A stretch of DNA of 61,501 nucleotides from an uncultured Dorea sp. (GTDB taxonomy: Bacteria; Bacillota; Clostridia; Lachnospirales; Lachnospiraceae). Position 1 is the first letter of the stretch, and every line of letters begins with the position of its first letter. The position numbers and the translations under genes were made by a program. The DNA is taken from positions 1-61,501 of the forward strand of contig CANDQP010000002.1 of NCBI GenBank assembly GCA_947388185.1, read 5' to 3'. Below are positions 1 through 8,880 of this stretch, piece by piece. Under the pieces are notes generated by a model, which saw only the letters and a list, made by a program, of their open reading frames with translations, did not search any database and was not told the origin of the DNA.

Positions 1-144
1 TTGGTGCTTTTGGCAGATATATTCACTTTTCAGTTGCAGTTTGCGGAAACTCAAGGAAATTTGGAGAGTCTGGAAAATGAAATAGGCTCTCTTTTTGTTG
101 CGCCGGCGCAAGAGCCGGAAGGAGTAGAATATGGGAACCTATAA
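1..144 (+). CDS. 3' end of a small phage-type protein (partial)
   Basis: An open frame runs in from the left edge and ends with TAA at 142-144, giving the last 47 residues of a protein whose start lies outside the window. The visible part is short and acidic, with a possible helix rich in Leu and Glu. I do not recognise a family. It overlaps the endolysin start at 131 by 14 bases, and the endolysin ribosome binding site (around 117-124) lies inside it, so the two are probably translationally coupled. Small proteins just upstream of phage endolysins are often holins or tail accessory proteins, but nothing here shows that. No stop codon interrupts the frame from base 1, and the codon use is compatible with coding. 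Confidence 0.45.
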   Translation: MVLLADIFTFQLQFAETQGNLESLENEIGSLFVAPAQEPEGVEYGNL

Positions 145-1039
145 CATACATGCGGGGCATTGCCCGCAGGGACAGGGAGCAAACGGGGCATCCGGTTTTC
201 TTATGGAGTCTGTTGAAGATCGGAAGGTCAAGGACCGGGTAATCTCGGTTCTTCGAAAAGCAGGACATACAGTCTATGACTGTACGGATGACAGCAATTG
301 CACAGTGGGTCAGAATCTGAGGCGGATCGTGGACAAGTGTAATGCTCATGCTGTGGATCTGGATGTGTCAATCCATCTGAATGCCGGAGGCGGCACGGGT
401 GTAGAGGTGTGGTGCTATAGTGATAAGGCGGCGGATATCGCAAGTAATATCTGTGATAATGTATCGAATGCATTAGACATCCGGAGCCGCGGTGTGAAGT
501 ATACCCAGGGACTTTATGTGCTGAAGAATACAAAAGCTCCGGCATTGCTGGTGGAATGTTGTTTTGTGGATAACCAGAATGACTATAATCACTGGAATGC
601 CGAGAAGTGTGGGGATGCGATAGCTTCTGCTATTGCAGGAAAGAAGATCCAGGGATCTGGGGCTGCAGCACCGGCGCCGAAGCCGGCATCGCCGACAGTA
701 AAGCCGAACGCAGCGTTCGATCTTGAAGGATGGGTAAGAAGGCTGCAGGCCGAGTGTAACAGACAAGGATTCAGCGATCAGACGGTAGACGGGGTTCCGG
801 GGCCGAAGACGCTTGCGGGATGTCCGACGCTGAAACGCGGAGCGAGCGGAAATATTACGAAGCTCTTACAGGAGCGGTTGAACTCTCTCGGATACCATTG
901 CGGTGTTGACGGAGACTATGGGAAAGCGCCGTTCCATGAGACTTATGATGCGATCATTAAATATCAGACAGATACCAGTCTTGTACCAGATGCCATCGTC
1001 GGCCCGAAGACGTGGAGTAAGTTGCTTAGATTGTCATAA
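131..1039 (+). CDS. N-acetylmuramoyl-L-alanine amidase (phage endolysin type)
   Basis: Zinc amidase that cuts the lactyl-peptide bond of peptidoglycan. The N-terminal domain (residues 1-172) has the Amidase_3 pattern: a metal-binding His near the start (H7 or H10), E26 in an ESVEDR stretch, H82 in SIHLNA, and catalytic E142 in LLVECCFVDN. An Ala/Pro linker (about 176-192) leads to a C-terminal region (197-302) that looks like a peptidoglycan-binding module with a repeated DG-x-x-G-x-K-T pattern (VDGVPGPKT, AIVGPKTW). There is no signal peptide, as expected for an endolysin released through a holin. The overlap with the preceding small gene and the lack of further phage genes downstream suggest the right end of a prophage or a remnant. 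A host autolysin is less likely because a signal sequence is missing. Confidence 0.88.
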   Translation: MGTYNIHAGHCPQGQGANGASGFLMESVEDRKVKDRVISVLRKAGHTVYDCTDDSNCTVGQNLRRIVDKCNAHAVDLDVSIHLNAGGGTGVEVWCYSDKAADIASNICDNVSNALDIRSRGVKYTQGLYVLKNTKAPALLVECCFVDNQNDYNHWNAEKCGDAIASAIAGKKIQGSGAAAPAPKPASPTVKPNAAFDLEGWVRRLQAECNRQGFSDQTVDGVPGPKTLAGCPTLKRGASGNITKLLQERLNSLGYHCGVDGDYGKAPFHETYDAIIKYQTDTSLVPDAIVGPKTWSKLLRLS

Positions 1040-1049
1040 TAAGAAAAAA

Positions 1050-1117
1050 CGGTCGTTATGTCGGTACGAGAGCGTGACGACCGCATGAATTATGCGGCAT
1101 ATTTTAGCCGAAAATAT
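1050..1117. repeat. three inverted repeats behind the endolysin
   Basis: Three stem-loops lie close together after the endolysin stop. The first has 7-bp arms at 1050-1056 and 1077-1083. The second has 6-bp arms CCGCAT/ATGCGG (1081-1086, 1092-1097) with a 5-base loop. The third has 7-bp arms ATATTTT/AAAATAT (1099-1105, 1111-1117). None has a clean T-tract, although the last is AT-rich. They may end the phage transcript or mark the prophage/host junction. No attachment core could be identified because the other junction is outside the window. Confidence 0.45.
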
Positions 1118-1145
1118 CACAAACTGACACACATTAAAAAGAACG

Positions 1146-1200
1146 GTTAGTGACACGTTAGCGACAATTATAACGGAAATACGCAGTTTTCGCATATAAT
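1146..1200 (+). promoter_or_regulatory. activated promoter of the ABC exporter with 11-bp direct repeat
   Basis: A perfect -10 hexamer TATAAT (1195-1200) has no recognisable -35 at 16-18 bases. Just upstream lie two near-identical decamers, GTTAGTGACA (1146-1155) and GTTAGCGACA (1157-1166), with an 11-base period. A perfect -10, a poor -35 and phased direct repeats are typical of promoters activated by OmpR-family response regulators. No regulator gene is adjacent, so the cognate one is unknown. Confidence 0.5.
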
Positions 1201-1243
1201 ATTTAAGGAATATTTAAGGATTACCTAAAGGCATTTAAGAATT
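1200..1243 (+). repeat. four degenerate 11-bp tandem repeats (TTTAAGG core)
   Basis: TTTAAGGA occurs at 1202-1209 and 1213-1220, CCTAAAGG at 1224-1231 and TTTAAGAA at 1234-1241, so the copies are one helical turn apart. The block lies between the -10 (1195-1200) and the ribosome binding site of the ABC ATPase gene, so it falls in the start-site and early leader region. It could be a repressor or regulator array, or a leader element. Which one it is cannot be told from sequence. Confidence 0.5.
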
Positions 1244-1285
1244 AGAAGGGTAAGATAGGAGGTGTTAGAAGGGAGGTTTTACGGT

Positions 1286-2044
1286 ATGAAGGATATATTA
1301 TTGAAGACTGACAGCCTGAGCAAATCATTCTCCAGCGGCGGGGCGATGCAGCATGTTCTTCGGAACATTGATCTTGAACTTTACAAGGGGGATTTCACCG
1401 TGATCATGGGGGCGAGCGGCGCGGGGAAATCAACGCTTTTATATGCCCTCTCGGGGATGGATACGCCGACCCTTGGCACGATCACATTCGGAGACGAGGT
1501 CATATCGAATCTGAGTCAGGATGGGCTTGCGGTGTTCAGGCGCAGGCATTGCGGGTTTGTGTTCCAGCAGATCTATCTGATCGACGGGATGAGTATTATG
1601 GACAATGTGCTGGCGGCGGGGCTGCTTGTGAGCAAGGATAAGAAGGCGCTGACCGGGCGTGCGAAAGAGCTGTTCGAGGCGGTAGGTATCTCCCCGGAGA
1701 CCCAGAGGAAATTCCCCGCGCAGATCTCCGGCGGGGAAGCGCAGCGGGTCGGAATTGTCCGGGCGCTGATGAATTCTCCCCAGATCTTATTTGCCGACGA
1801 GCCTACGGGCGCGCTTAATTCTAAGACGGGGCTTGACGTTCTTGATACGCTTACCGGGTTTAACGAACAGGGACAGAGTGTGGTCATGGTGACTCACGAT
1901 ATGCGTTCGGCGCGCCGCGGCAACCGTATCTTGTATCTGAAGGACGGAGTGATCTTAGGAGAATGCAATCTGGGCAGATATGTGCACGGGGACGGGAAGC
2001 GGCATGAAGAGCTGTCGGCGTTCCTTGCAGAAATGGGGTGGTAG
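1286..2044 (+). CDS. ABC transporter ATP-binding protein (BceA/MacB/LolD type)
   Basis: ATPase of a two-gene exporter, 252 residues. Walker A GASGAGKST is at about 42-50, the Q-loop is in VFQQIYL, the signature is ISGGEAQRV, Walker B is ILFADEPTGAL, and the switch His is in VMVTHD. The ADEPTGAL form is typical of the MacB/LolD/BceA class that works with FtsX-type permeases. I chose ATG 1286 because GAAGGGAGG (1268-1276) is correctly spaced before it. An in-frame GTG at 1262 would add eight residues but would place the ribosome binding site inside the gene. The permease gene starts two bases after the stop codon. Likely roles are antimicrobial peptide sensing or detoxification, or lipoprotein/lipid release. 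The substrate is not known. Confidence 0.9.
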   Translation: MKDILLKTDSLSKSFSSGGAMQHVLRNIDLELYKGDFTVIMGASGAGKSTLLYALSGMDTPTLGTITFGDEVISNLSQDGLAVFRRRHCGFVFQQIYLIDGMSIMDNVLAAGLLVSKDKKALTGRAKELFEAVGISPETQRKFPAQISGGEAQRVGIVRALMNSPQILFADEPTGALNSKTGLDVLDTLTGFNEQGQSVVMVTHDMRSARRGNRILYLKDGVILGECNLGRYVHGDGKRHEELSAFLAEMGW

Positions 2045-2045
2045 C

Positions 2046-4391
2046 ATGAGAAGAAGTCTGTTGATCGCGCGTGCCAATCTTCGCAGGTCGAAGGCGCAGA
2101 CGGCGGCGATCCTTGTGCTGCTCTTGGCGGCGTCTGCTATGCTGAACCTGTGGCTGATATTGGCCATGGATTATAAGAGTAATTTCGACCGCTGTCACGA
2201 CAGGCTCAATGCCGGGCATGTAACCCTTGTGGTGAACGGTGAAGCAAATGAGCTTAGAGATTATGTCAGGGAAACGATCGAAGAAGACGAAGATACGACC
2301 GAATATTATATGGACGACGCGTTATCCATGGTGGGTTCATTTCCCTATAATGAGGGGGAAGTCAATACGGAATTTGTGATCCTTGAAAAAGAGGCCGCGC
2401 TGAAACGTCCGATCGGGAAGCTCGAGATCGTGGAGGAGGGCGCATACACAAGCGGAGTCTATCTTCCCATGATCTACGGCGTGGGAGGCGGATATTCGGT
2501 AGGAGACAGGATCCATATGACAATTGGGAGCAGCGAGGTAAGCTATACGGTATGCGGATTCCTTAACAGTGCTATGGCGGGTTCACACAATTGCAGTATG
2601 AGCGCTCTGCTGCTCACAGAGGACCTGTATCAGGAGCTTGAAGAGAAGGGATATGCGCCCGGAGCTTTGCTGGCGTCGGTAAGAATCCGCGACAGAGCAC
2701 AAAGCGAAGATTATGAAGCTGCTCTTAAGAATGCGGTATCTTCGCGGTACCCGGATATCCGTATGCTGAGCAATTCTTATACGCTGGTGTCGTCTAGCAG
2801 ATATATTTCACAGATGATCTGTGCGGGAATCGTCAGTGCAATGGCGTTCCTGGTCCTGTTGATCGCGCTGGTGGTGATATCTTCCAATGTGATCCACTAT
2901 ATCCAGGAGAACATGAAGAATCTGGGCGCGCTGAAGGCCATCGGTTATAAGAGCGGGCAGATCGTTCTGGCTTTGCTGATGCAGTTTGTGGGAATTACGC
3001 TGATTACGGCTTTTGCAGGGATCGGATTGTCCTATGTCTTATTCCCGGCGGTCAACGATATGATGATATCTCAGACCGGCATACCCTACGAGGTCAGGTT
3101 CCTGCTTCTTCCCTTTGTGATCACGGCCGTAACGGCGGGCGGAGTTGTCGCTCTTGCGGTGTGGCTTGCGGCGCGCAGGATCAAGAAGATCGAACCGATC
3201 ACCGCGCTGCGCCAGGGGGTTCAGACGCATAATTTCAGGAGCAATCATGTTCCGCTTGCAGATACCCGGGCGCCCCTTTCTCTGGCTCTTGCCCTTAAGA
3301 CGTCTCTCTCCGGGATCAAACAGAATGTTACGGTGTGTATTACGATGCTGGTACTCTCTCTGGTAGTGGTCTTCTCGGGAGTTATGGCAGAGAATATGAT
3401 CGTTGATATGGAGCCTTTTATCCAATTGATCGTAGGAGAGACGGCGGATTCCTGTATCAGTGTCAGAATCGGGGCTGAGGATGATATCCTGCGGTGGATG
3501 CGGGAACAGGAATGCGTGGAGAAGGTCTATCTGTATCACTCGGGGGAAGTGCGCCATAAGGGAGGGATCGCGCTGATGGCAACCATGTCGGACGATTTCT
3601 CGGATGTAAACAACCAGAATGTCTGTATTGAAGGAAGATTTCCCAAGTATGAGAACGAGGCGGCTATTGCCGTAAAGTATGCGGGAGAGAAGGGGCTTAA
3701 GGTAGGAGATGAGATTACGCTTACTGCGGAAGGGAAAGAGGCAGAATATATCATATCCGGGTTTACGCAGATCAGCAATAATCTGGGGAAGGACTGCCTG
3801 CTGACCCGTGCCGGTTATGAGCAGATGGGTGAATTCCAGAATGCAGATTACTATATCAATCTCACAGAAGGGACGGACATAGATGCATTCAATGAGAAGG
3901 TGAGCAGCCGTTTTGGAGAGAAGATCAATACGTCTGTAAATGTTCTGGCGGTGGTGGAAGGATCGTCGGCTGTCTATGTCTCTTTGATGACGATCATAGT
4001 TGCCGCGATCCTGGTATTAAGCGGAATCGTCGTTGCGTTCGTGCTCTATCTCCTTGTCCGGACGATGCTGACGAGCCGGAAACGGGATTACGGCGTCCTG
4101 AAGGCTCTCGGATTCACGACAGGGCAGCTGATCCTGCAGACGGCGCTTTGTTTTATGCCTGCGGTCATGATATCTACGCTGATAGGGATCATGGTCAGCG
4201 CCGTTGTGATCAATCCGCTGACGGCCCTGTTTTTAAAGGGGATCGGCATTGTAAAATGTACCTTTGCCGTTCCGGCCGGATTCATTACTGCAGCCGGATT
4301 TGGACTGATCTTATTTACTTTCGGGATCGCGTGCCTGCTGTCGCTTGGCATCAGAAAGATCACTCCGAGGGCGCTGCTTACCGGAGAGTAG
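2046..4391 (+). CDS. FtsX-family ABC transporter permease
   Basis: Membrane subunit partnering the ATPase just upstream, 781 residues. It starts at ATG 2046, one base after the preceding stop. It has an N-terminal membrane segment (about 17-41), a large extracytoplasmic domain (about 42-255), three membrane segments that form an FtsX domain, a fourth segment near the middle, a second extracytoplasmic domain, and a second FtsX domain at the C-terminus. Both FtsX domains carry the LKALG/LKAIGY motif (NLGALKAIGYKSGQ and YGVLKALGFTTGQ), the coupling-helix region of this family. This duplicated eight-helix layout matches LolC/MacB-like exporters rather than the ten-helix BceB. The gene converges with aroC and the two 3' ends overlap by 14 bases. 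Confidence 0.88.
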   Translation: MRRSLLIARANLRRSKAQTAAILVLLLAASAMLNLWLILAMDYKSNFDRCHDRLNAGHVTLVVNGEANELRDYVRETIEEDEDTTEYYMDDALSMVGSFPYNEGEVNTEFVILEKEAALKRPIGKLEIVEEGAYTSGVYLPMIYGVGGGYSVGDRIHMTIGSSEVSYTVCGFLNSAMAGSHNCSMSALLLTEDLYQELEEKGYAPGALLASVRIRDRAQSEDYEAALKNAVSSRYPDIRMLSNSYTLVSSSRYISQMICAGIVSAMAFLVLLIALVVISSNVIHYIQENMKNLGALKAIGYKSGQIVLALLMQFVGITLITAFAGIGLSYVLFPAVNDMMISQTGIPYEVRFLLLPFVITAVTAGGVVALAVWLAARRIKKIEPITALRQGVQTHNFRSNHVPLADTRAPLSLALALKTSLSGIKQNVTVCITMLVLSLVVVFSGVMAENMIVDMEPFIQLIVGETADSCISVRIGAEDDILRWMREQECVEKVYLYHSGEVRHKGGIALMATMSDDFSDVNNQNVCIEGRFPKYENEAAIAVKYAGEKGLKVGDEITLTAEGKEAEYIISGFTQISNNLGKDCLLTRAGYEQMGEFQNADYYINLTEGTDIDAFNEKVSSRFGEKINTSVNVLAVVEGSSAVYVSLMTIIVAAILVLSGIVVAFVLYLLVRTMLTSRKRDYGVLKALGFTTGQLILQTALCFMPAVMISTLIGIMVSAVVINPLTALFLKGIGIVKCTFAVPAGFITAAGFGLILFTFGIACLLSLGIRKITPRALLTGE

Positions 4392-5490
4392 ATCTTTGAT
4401 AGATTTGTTCCAGATAGTCCATCCGGGATGACAGGTTCGCGATCAGCAGGTCTGCGATCGTGACTGCCGCCATGGATTCAACGACGACGACGGCTCTTGG
4501 TACGATCACCGGGTCATGGCGTCCGGTAATAATAAGGCTTGTGTTTTTGCCTTTCTGGTCCACCGTTTCCTGCTCCTGCGAGATGGAAGGGGTGGGCTTT
4601 ACTGCGGCCCGAAGGATGATCCGGCTGCCGTCGCTTATGCCGCCGAGAGTTCCGCCGGCGTGATTGGTCTTCTTTGAGATATGTCCTTCATCGGCGCAGA
4701 AAGCGTCATTATTTGAACTGCCTGCTGCACAGGTAACCGCGAAACCGTCACCGATCTCCACGCCTTTTACCGCGCCGATGGACATCACGGCCCTGGCAAG
4801 GTTCGCATCCAGCTTGTCGAATACGGGCTCGCCGACTCCGGCAGGCATACCGTCGATCACACATTCGATCATACCGCCGGAGGAGTCCTGTTTATGGATA
4901 CAGTTGTCCAGATAATCAGCGGCAGCTTCGGCGTAGCTGTTATTGGGCATGTACAGCGGGTTGGTGAGGATGCATCCGTAGTCATAATCGGATTCCGGTA
5001 CTTCAATATTGCCGATCGCCTTGGTGTAGGCGGTGATACGGATCCCAAGCTGCTGCAGAAGCCTGGATGCCACGGCTCCGGCGGCAACGCGTCCGATGGT
5101 CTCCCGCCCGGAAGACCGGCCGCCGCCGCGGTAGTCCCGGAATCCGTACTTGGCATCGAAGGTGTAGTCGGCATGCCCCGGACGGTAGCACTCCCGGATC
5201 CTGCCGTAATCCCTGGAGCGCTGGTCCTGATTGCGGACCATCAGGGAGATGGGCGTTCCGGTAGTCTTCCCTTCGAAGACGCCGGAGAGTATCTCTATCT
5301 TATCGGATTCATTTCTTGCGGTAGTATATTTGTTCTGACCGGGTTTTCTGCGGTCTAAGAATCTCTGTATATCTTCTTCGGACAGGGCAAGTCCGGCGGG
5401 GCATCCGTCGATGACTGCGCCGATCGCCGGTCCATGGGATTCTCCCCAGGTTGTGATTGAAAATGCAGTTCCATAAGTTGATCCAGCCAT
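4378..5490 (-). CDS. aroC: chorismate synthase
   Basis: Last step of the shikimate pathway: removes phosphate from EPSP to give chorismate, using reduced FMN. 370 residues, normal length. Family signatures are visible at the start (GESHGPAIGAVIDGCPAGL), in the middle (YRPGHADYTFDAKYGFRDYRGGGRSSGRET), and near the C-terminus (GRHDPVIVPRAV). Both conserved His residues, in GESHG and GHAD, are present. AAGGAG is correctly placed before the ATG at 5490. It is a single gene on the minus strand between two plus-strand units, with no other aro gene nearby. Its 3' end overlaps the permease stop, so transcription from the two sides collides. Confidence 0.97.
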   Translation of the reverse strand: MAGSTYGTAFSITTWGESHGPAIGAVIDGCPAGLALSEEDIQRFLDRRKPGQNKYTTARNESDKIEILSGVFEGKTTGTPISLMVRNQDQRSRDYGRIRECYRPGHADYTFDAKYGFRDYRGGGRSSGRETIGRVAAGAVASRLLQQLGIRITAYTKAIGNIEVPESDYDYGCILTNPLYMPNNSYAEAAADYLDNCIHKQDSSGGMIECVIDGMPAGVGEPVFDKLDANLARAVMSIGAVKGVEIGDGFAVTCAAGSSNNDAFCADEGHISKKTNHAGGTLGGISDGSRIILRAAVKPTPSISQEQETVDQKGKNTSLIITGRHDPVIVPRAVVVVESMAAVTIADLLIANLSSRMDYLEQIYQRSTLR

Positions 5491-5649
5491 AGATGAAAGT
5501 CTCCTTCTTAAGTTTTAGTTTGGAATATTTTAGCATATACTCTTGTTACATGGAAGAGAAAAGAAAGAAGTAGTTGTAATATATTTGTAATAAAGATGCA
5601 ATAACTTCAGGAAATCTTCATTATTTTTTTCGTTGATTTTCCTGTACTT

Positions 5650-5678
5650 TTGAATATATGCATATTATAATGTATAAG
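5650..5678 (+). promoter_or_regulatory. sigma-A promoter for the L,D-transpeptidase gene
   Basis: TTGAAT (5650-5655), a 17-base spacer and TATAAG (5673-5678). An overlapping TATAAT at 5666-5671 lacks a -35 at the right distance. The AGAGGAG ribosome binding site of the gene follows about 15 bases downstream. The 217-base gap to aroC is AT-rich, and no comparably good promoter for aroC was found in it. Confidence 0.5.
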
Positions 5679-5707
5679 TGTGAAATTTTTTCAGAGGAGT
5701 AAGGTTA

Positions 5708-7654
5708 ATGAGTAACAGGGATGAAGATTATGAAATTCCACGTAAAAAGAAGGCTCGTAAAGTGCGCCCTGACGGCGCTGATATATCTTCTCATGACCAT
5801 ATTTCTGGAGCAGACGGAACATCTAAGACCCTGAAGAGGAGGGAGGGAGATTTTTCGAAGGCTGTCAGAAGGAAGCCGCAGACGGGTGATCCGAAGAAGC
5901 GAAAGACAGGAGAATCTCTATCTGGTGATTCTATAGAACGTAAGAAGAGCGGGAAGAAGGCTAATGGTGACGGCAGCCCCCGCAAGAAGAAGGTACAGGA
6001 AGAGAAGAACCCTTTGGAAGAGGGACAGAAGAAGCGAAGGAAGAGCGAGGTCCGGAGAGAAGGAACAGCGAAGAGCAGCAAGAAGAGATCTTTAGAGGAA
6101 GAACCCGGCAGAAGTGTGAAGAGCGAGTCTCTGGAGGGTGATGCGCCAGAGATTGCTTTTGATACAGATCAGACTGACAGCAGGAGGAGACGCAGGGAGA
6201 AGAGGATGGAAGATTTCGACGATTACAAAGAGGATGAGATGGGAAAGAAGAGTAAGAAGAATAAGGGAGCAAAGATAGCGTTGATCGCGCTTGGAAGCGT
6301 GATCGGTCTGTTGGTGCTGGTATATGCGGGATTTGCGGTGTATTTTAGCAGCCATTTTCTGTTCTTTACAGAGATCAACGGGATGGATTTTGCTTTTAAG
6401 GATGTGGAGCAGGTAGAAGCCTATATGAAGAAGCAGGTGTCAGATTATACACTGACTCTTGAAGAGTCTGACGGCAGTAAAGAGCAGATCAACGGCGATG
6501 ATATTGCGATCGAATATATTGCCGGGGAACAGCTTGAGAAGCTTATGGAGGATCAGGATAATCTCCTGTGGCCGAAGTCGATCTGGGAGCATCCGAAGAT
6601 CGATTCCAAGATCGGTGTGAAGTATGACGAAGCGGCGCTCGCGGCGGTGACGGCGGGCCTTAACTGTATGAATCCGGAGAATCAGACGCCTCCTGTGGAT
6701 GCCCGGCCGGAATTCCAGGAAGGACAGTTCGGGGTGGTGCCGGAGGTGATCGGGACACAGATCAATCCGGAAGTATTCAACGCGAAGATTGCAGAGGCGA
6801 TCAATGGATTCCAGCCGACGCTGAACCTGTCGGATACGGGATGCTATGTGATGCCAAGGTTTAAGTCGGACTCACCGGAGGTACTGGCGGCGAAGGATGC
6901 GATGAACAGCTATCTCCGCGCGAACATTACTTATGATTTCAATCCGAATACGGAAGTCGTAGACGCGTCGGTGATCTCTCAGTGGGTCAGGGTTGACGGC
7001 GATATGAACGTGACATTCGATGAAGCGCAGGTCAGGGCATATGTTCAGTCCCTGGCTGATAAATATAATACCAAGGGGCGGCCCAGGAGCTTTACGACGG
7101 CTACAGGGAATGTCGTGACGGTAGAGGGCGGCAGCTACGGATGGCTGATCGACCAGGAAGCGGAGTATAATGCGTTGATCGCCAATATCCAGAACGGTGA
7201 GACTGTGACAAGGGAAGCGAATTATGCCAGCCGCGCGGCCAGCCATGCGGGCAATGACGTGGGAAGTACTTATGCGGAGGTCGATCTGTCGGCGCAGCAT
7301 ATTTATTTTATCCAGAACGGACAGGTGGTGCTGCAGTCCCCTTGCGTTACGGGTAATCCTAACAAAGGGAACGGTACGCCCCAGGGAGTGTATACGCTGG
7401 CATATAAGGCGCTGGATCAGACACTTAGGGGCACGAAGAGGCCGGACGGCACGTATGAATATGAGACGCCGGTGAAGTATTGGATGCCGTTTAACGGGGG
7501 GATTGGATTCCATGATGCGACATGGCAGTCGGCATTTGGAGGAAGCCGTTACCAGACTCATGGTTCCCATGGGTGTGTGAACCTGCCGTATGACGTCGCG
7601 GCGCAGTTGTATAATCTGATATCCGCAGGGGTCCCGGTTGTGTGTCACTATTAA
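5708..7654 (+). CDS. membrane-anchored L,D-transpeptidase (YkuD) with basic cytoplasmic tail
   Basis: Forms 3-3 peptidoglycan crosslinks or attaches proteins to the wall. 648 residues. Residues 1 to about 185 are an extreme Lys/Arg/Glu/Ser-rich, low-complexity cytoplasmic region. One membrane segment follows at about 190-213. The extracellular part has a repeat region resembling PG_binding_4 (about 225-500) and a C-terminal YkuD domain with the active-site signature HGSHGCVNLP (catalytic Cys at about 623). The fold is common in Lachnospiraceae, but such a long basic N-terminus is unusual. It could bind nucleic acid, ribosomes or acidic lipids, or simply be disordered. A good ribosome binding site (AGAGGAG) and sigma-A promoter precede ATG 5708. 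tgt follows after 23 bases. Confidence 0.88.
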   Translation: MSNRDEDYEIPRKKKARKVRPDGADISSHDHISGADGTSKTLKRREGDFSKAVRRKPQTGDPKKRKTGESLSGDSIERKKSGKKANGDGSPRKKKVQEEKNPLEEGQKKRRKSEVRREGTAKSSKKRSLEEEPGRSVKSESLEGDAPEIAFDTDQTDSRRRRREKRMEDFDDYKEDEMGKKSKKNKGAKIALIALGSVIGLLVLVYAGFAVYFSSHFLFFTEINGMDFAFKDVEQVEAYMKKQVSDYTLTLEESDGSKEQINGDDIAIEYIAGEQLEKLMEDQDNLLWPKSIWEHPKIDSKIGVKYDEAALAAVTAGLNCMNPENQTPPVDARPEFQEGQFGVVPEVIGTQINPEVFNAKIAEAINGFQPTLNLSDTGCYVMPRFKSDSPEVLAAKDAMNSYLRANITYDFNPNTEVVDASVISQWVRVDGDMNVTFDEAQVRAYVQSLADKYNTKGRPRSFTTATGNVVTVEGGSYGWLIDQEAEYNALIANIQNGETVTREANYASRAASHAGNDVGSTYAEVDLSAQHIYFIQNGQVVLQSPCVTGNPNKGNGTPQGVYTLAYKALDQTLRGTKRPDGTYEYETPVKYWMPFNGGIGFHDATWQSAFGGSRYQTHGSHGCVNLPYDVAAQLYNLISAGVPVVCHY

Positions 7655-7677
7655 GCAGAGGTAAAGAGGAGAAGGCC

Positions 7678-8805
7678 ATGTATGAATTATTAAAAAGAGA
7701 CGGCCTTGCCAAAAGAGGAAGATTGCATACGGTACATGGGGTCGTTGAGACCCCTGTATTTATGAATGTGGGAACTGCGGCGGCCATCAAGGGCGCCGTG
7801 TCTACAACGGATCTTCAGGAGATAAAGACGCAGGTGGAGCTTTCCAATACTTACCATCTTCATGTCCGTCCGGGCGATGAGGTGGTGAAGAAGCTTGGAG
7901 GGCTTCATAAGTTTATGGTCTGGGACAAGCCGATCCTGACGGATTCGGGAGGGTTCCAGGTCTTCTCTCTGGCAGGCTTAAGAAGGATCAAGGAAGAGGG
8001 AGTGTATTTTCATTCCCATATCGACGGGCGTAAGATATTCATGGGCCCGGAGGAGAGTATGCGGATTCAGTCGAATCTGGCGTCCACGATTGCTATGGCA
8101 TTTGACGAGTGTCCGTCCAGTGTGGCGGACAGGGATTATATTGAGAATTCCGTGGATCGGACGGCAAGATGGCTTGTCCGCTGCAAGGCTGAGATGGAGC
8201 GTCTGAACCAGCTTCCGGACACCATCAACCGGAATCAACTGTTGTTTGGGATCAACCAGGGCGGTATCTATGAGGATATCCGTATCCGTCACGCGCAGGA
8301 GATCACGAAGCTTGACCTTGACGGATATGCAGTCGGAGGATTGGCGGTCGGAGAATCTCATGAGGATATGTACCGGATCCTGGACGCGGTGGTGCCGCAT
8401 CTCCCGGTGAATAAGCCGGTCTATCTGATGGGGGTGGGAACTCCCGCCAATATCCTGGAAGCCGTGGAGCGGGGAGTGGACTTCTTCGATTGTGTATATC
8501 CAAGCCGTAACGGACGTCATGGGCATGTGTATACCAACCAGGGGAAGCTGAATCTGTTCAATGCGAAGTATGAGCTGGATGAGGGGCCGATCGAGGAGGG
8601 CTGTCAGTGTCCGGCATGCAGAACCTATTCCAGGGCCTATATCAGACATCTGCTGAAGGCGAAGGAGATGCTGGGCATGAGGCTGTGTGTGCTCCATAAT
8701 CTATATTTCTACAATACGATGATGGAGGAGATCCGTCAGGCGATCGACGAAGGGAACTATCAGGAATATAAGGCAGGGAAGCTTGCGGGTATGCAGGGGA
8801 TGTGA
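7678..8805 (+). CDS. tgt: tRNA-guanine(34) transglycosylase
   Basis: Swaps G34 of GUN-anticodon tRNAs (Asp, Asn, His, Tyr) for preQ1, a step of queuosine synthesis. 375 residues, the usual length. Visible motifs are DSGGFQVFSL (substrate Asp), GINQGG, GGLAVGE, the nucleophile region DFFDCVYPSRNGRHG, and the zinc site C-x-C-x2-C with a distant His (CQCPAC ... LHN). The usual motif is DCVxPTRNGRHG, so PSRNGRHG is a mild variant. ATG 7678 was chosen because GAGGAG is placed just before it. An upstream in-frame start at 7642 would overlap the transpeptidase and lacks a ribosome binding site. yajC comes next, a conserved neighbour in bacteria. Confidence 0.96.
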   Translation: MYELLKRDGLAKRGRLHTVHGVVETPVFMNVGTAAAIKGAVSTTDLQEIKTQVELSNTYHLHVRPGDEVVKKLGGLHKFMVWDKPILTDSGGFQVFSLAGLRRIKEEGVYFHSHIDGRKIFMGPEESMRIQSNLASTIAMAFDECPSSVADRDYIENSVDRTARWLVRCKAEMERLNQLPDTINRNQLLFGINQGGIYEDIRIRHAQEITKLDLDGYAVGGLAVGESHEDMYRILDAVVPHLPVNKPVYLMGVGTPANILEAVERGVDFFDCVYPSRNGRHGHVYTNQGKLNLFNAKYELDEGPIEEGCQCPACRTYSRAYIRHLLKAKEMLGMRLCVLHNLYFYNTMMEEIRQAIDEGNYQEYKAGKLAGMQGM

Positions 8806-8880
8806 CCGCATATGACAGAGCGGCTTGCCGCAACTGTTACGCCGAGATTCGAAAAAGAATATAAAATAAACCGAAATTGC

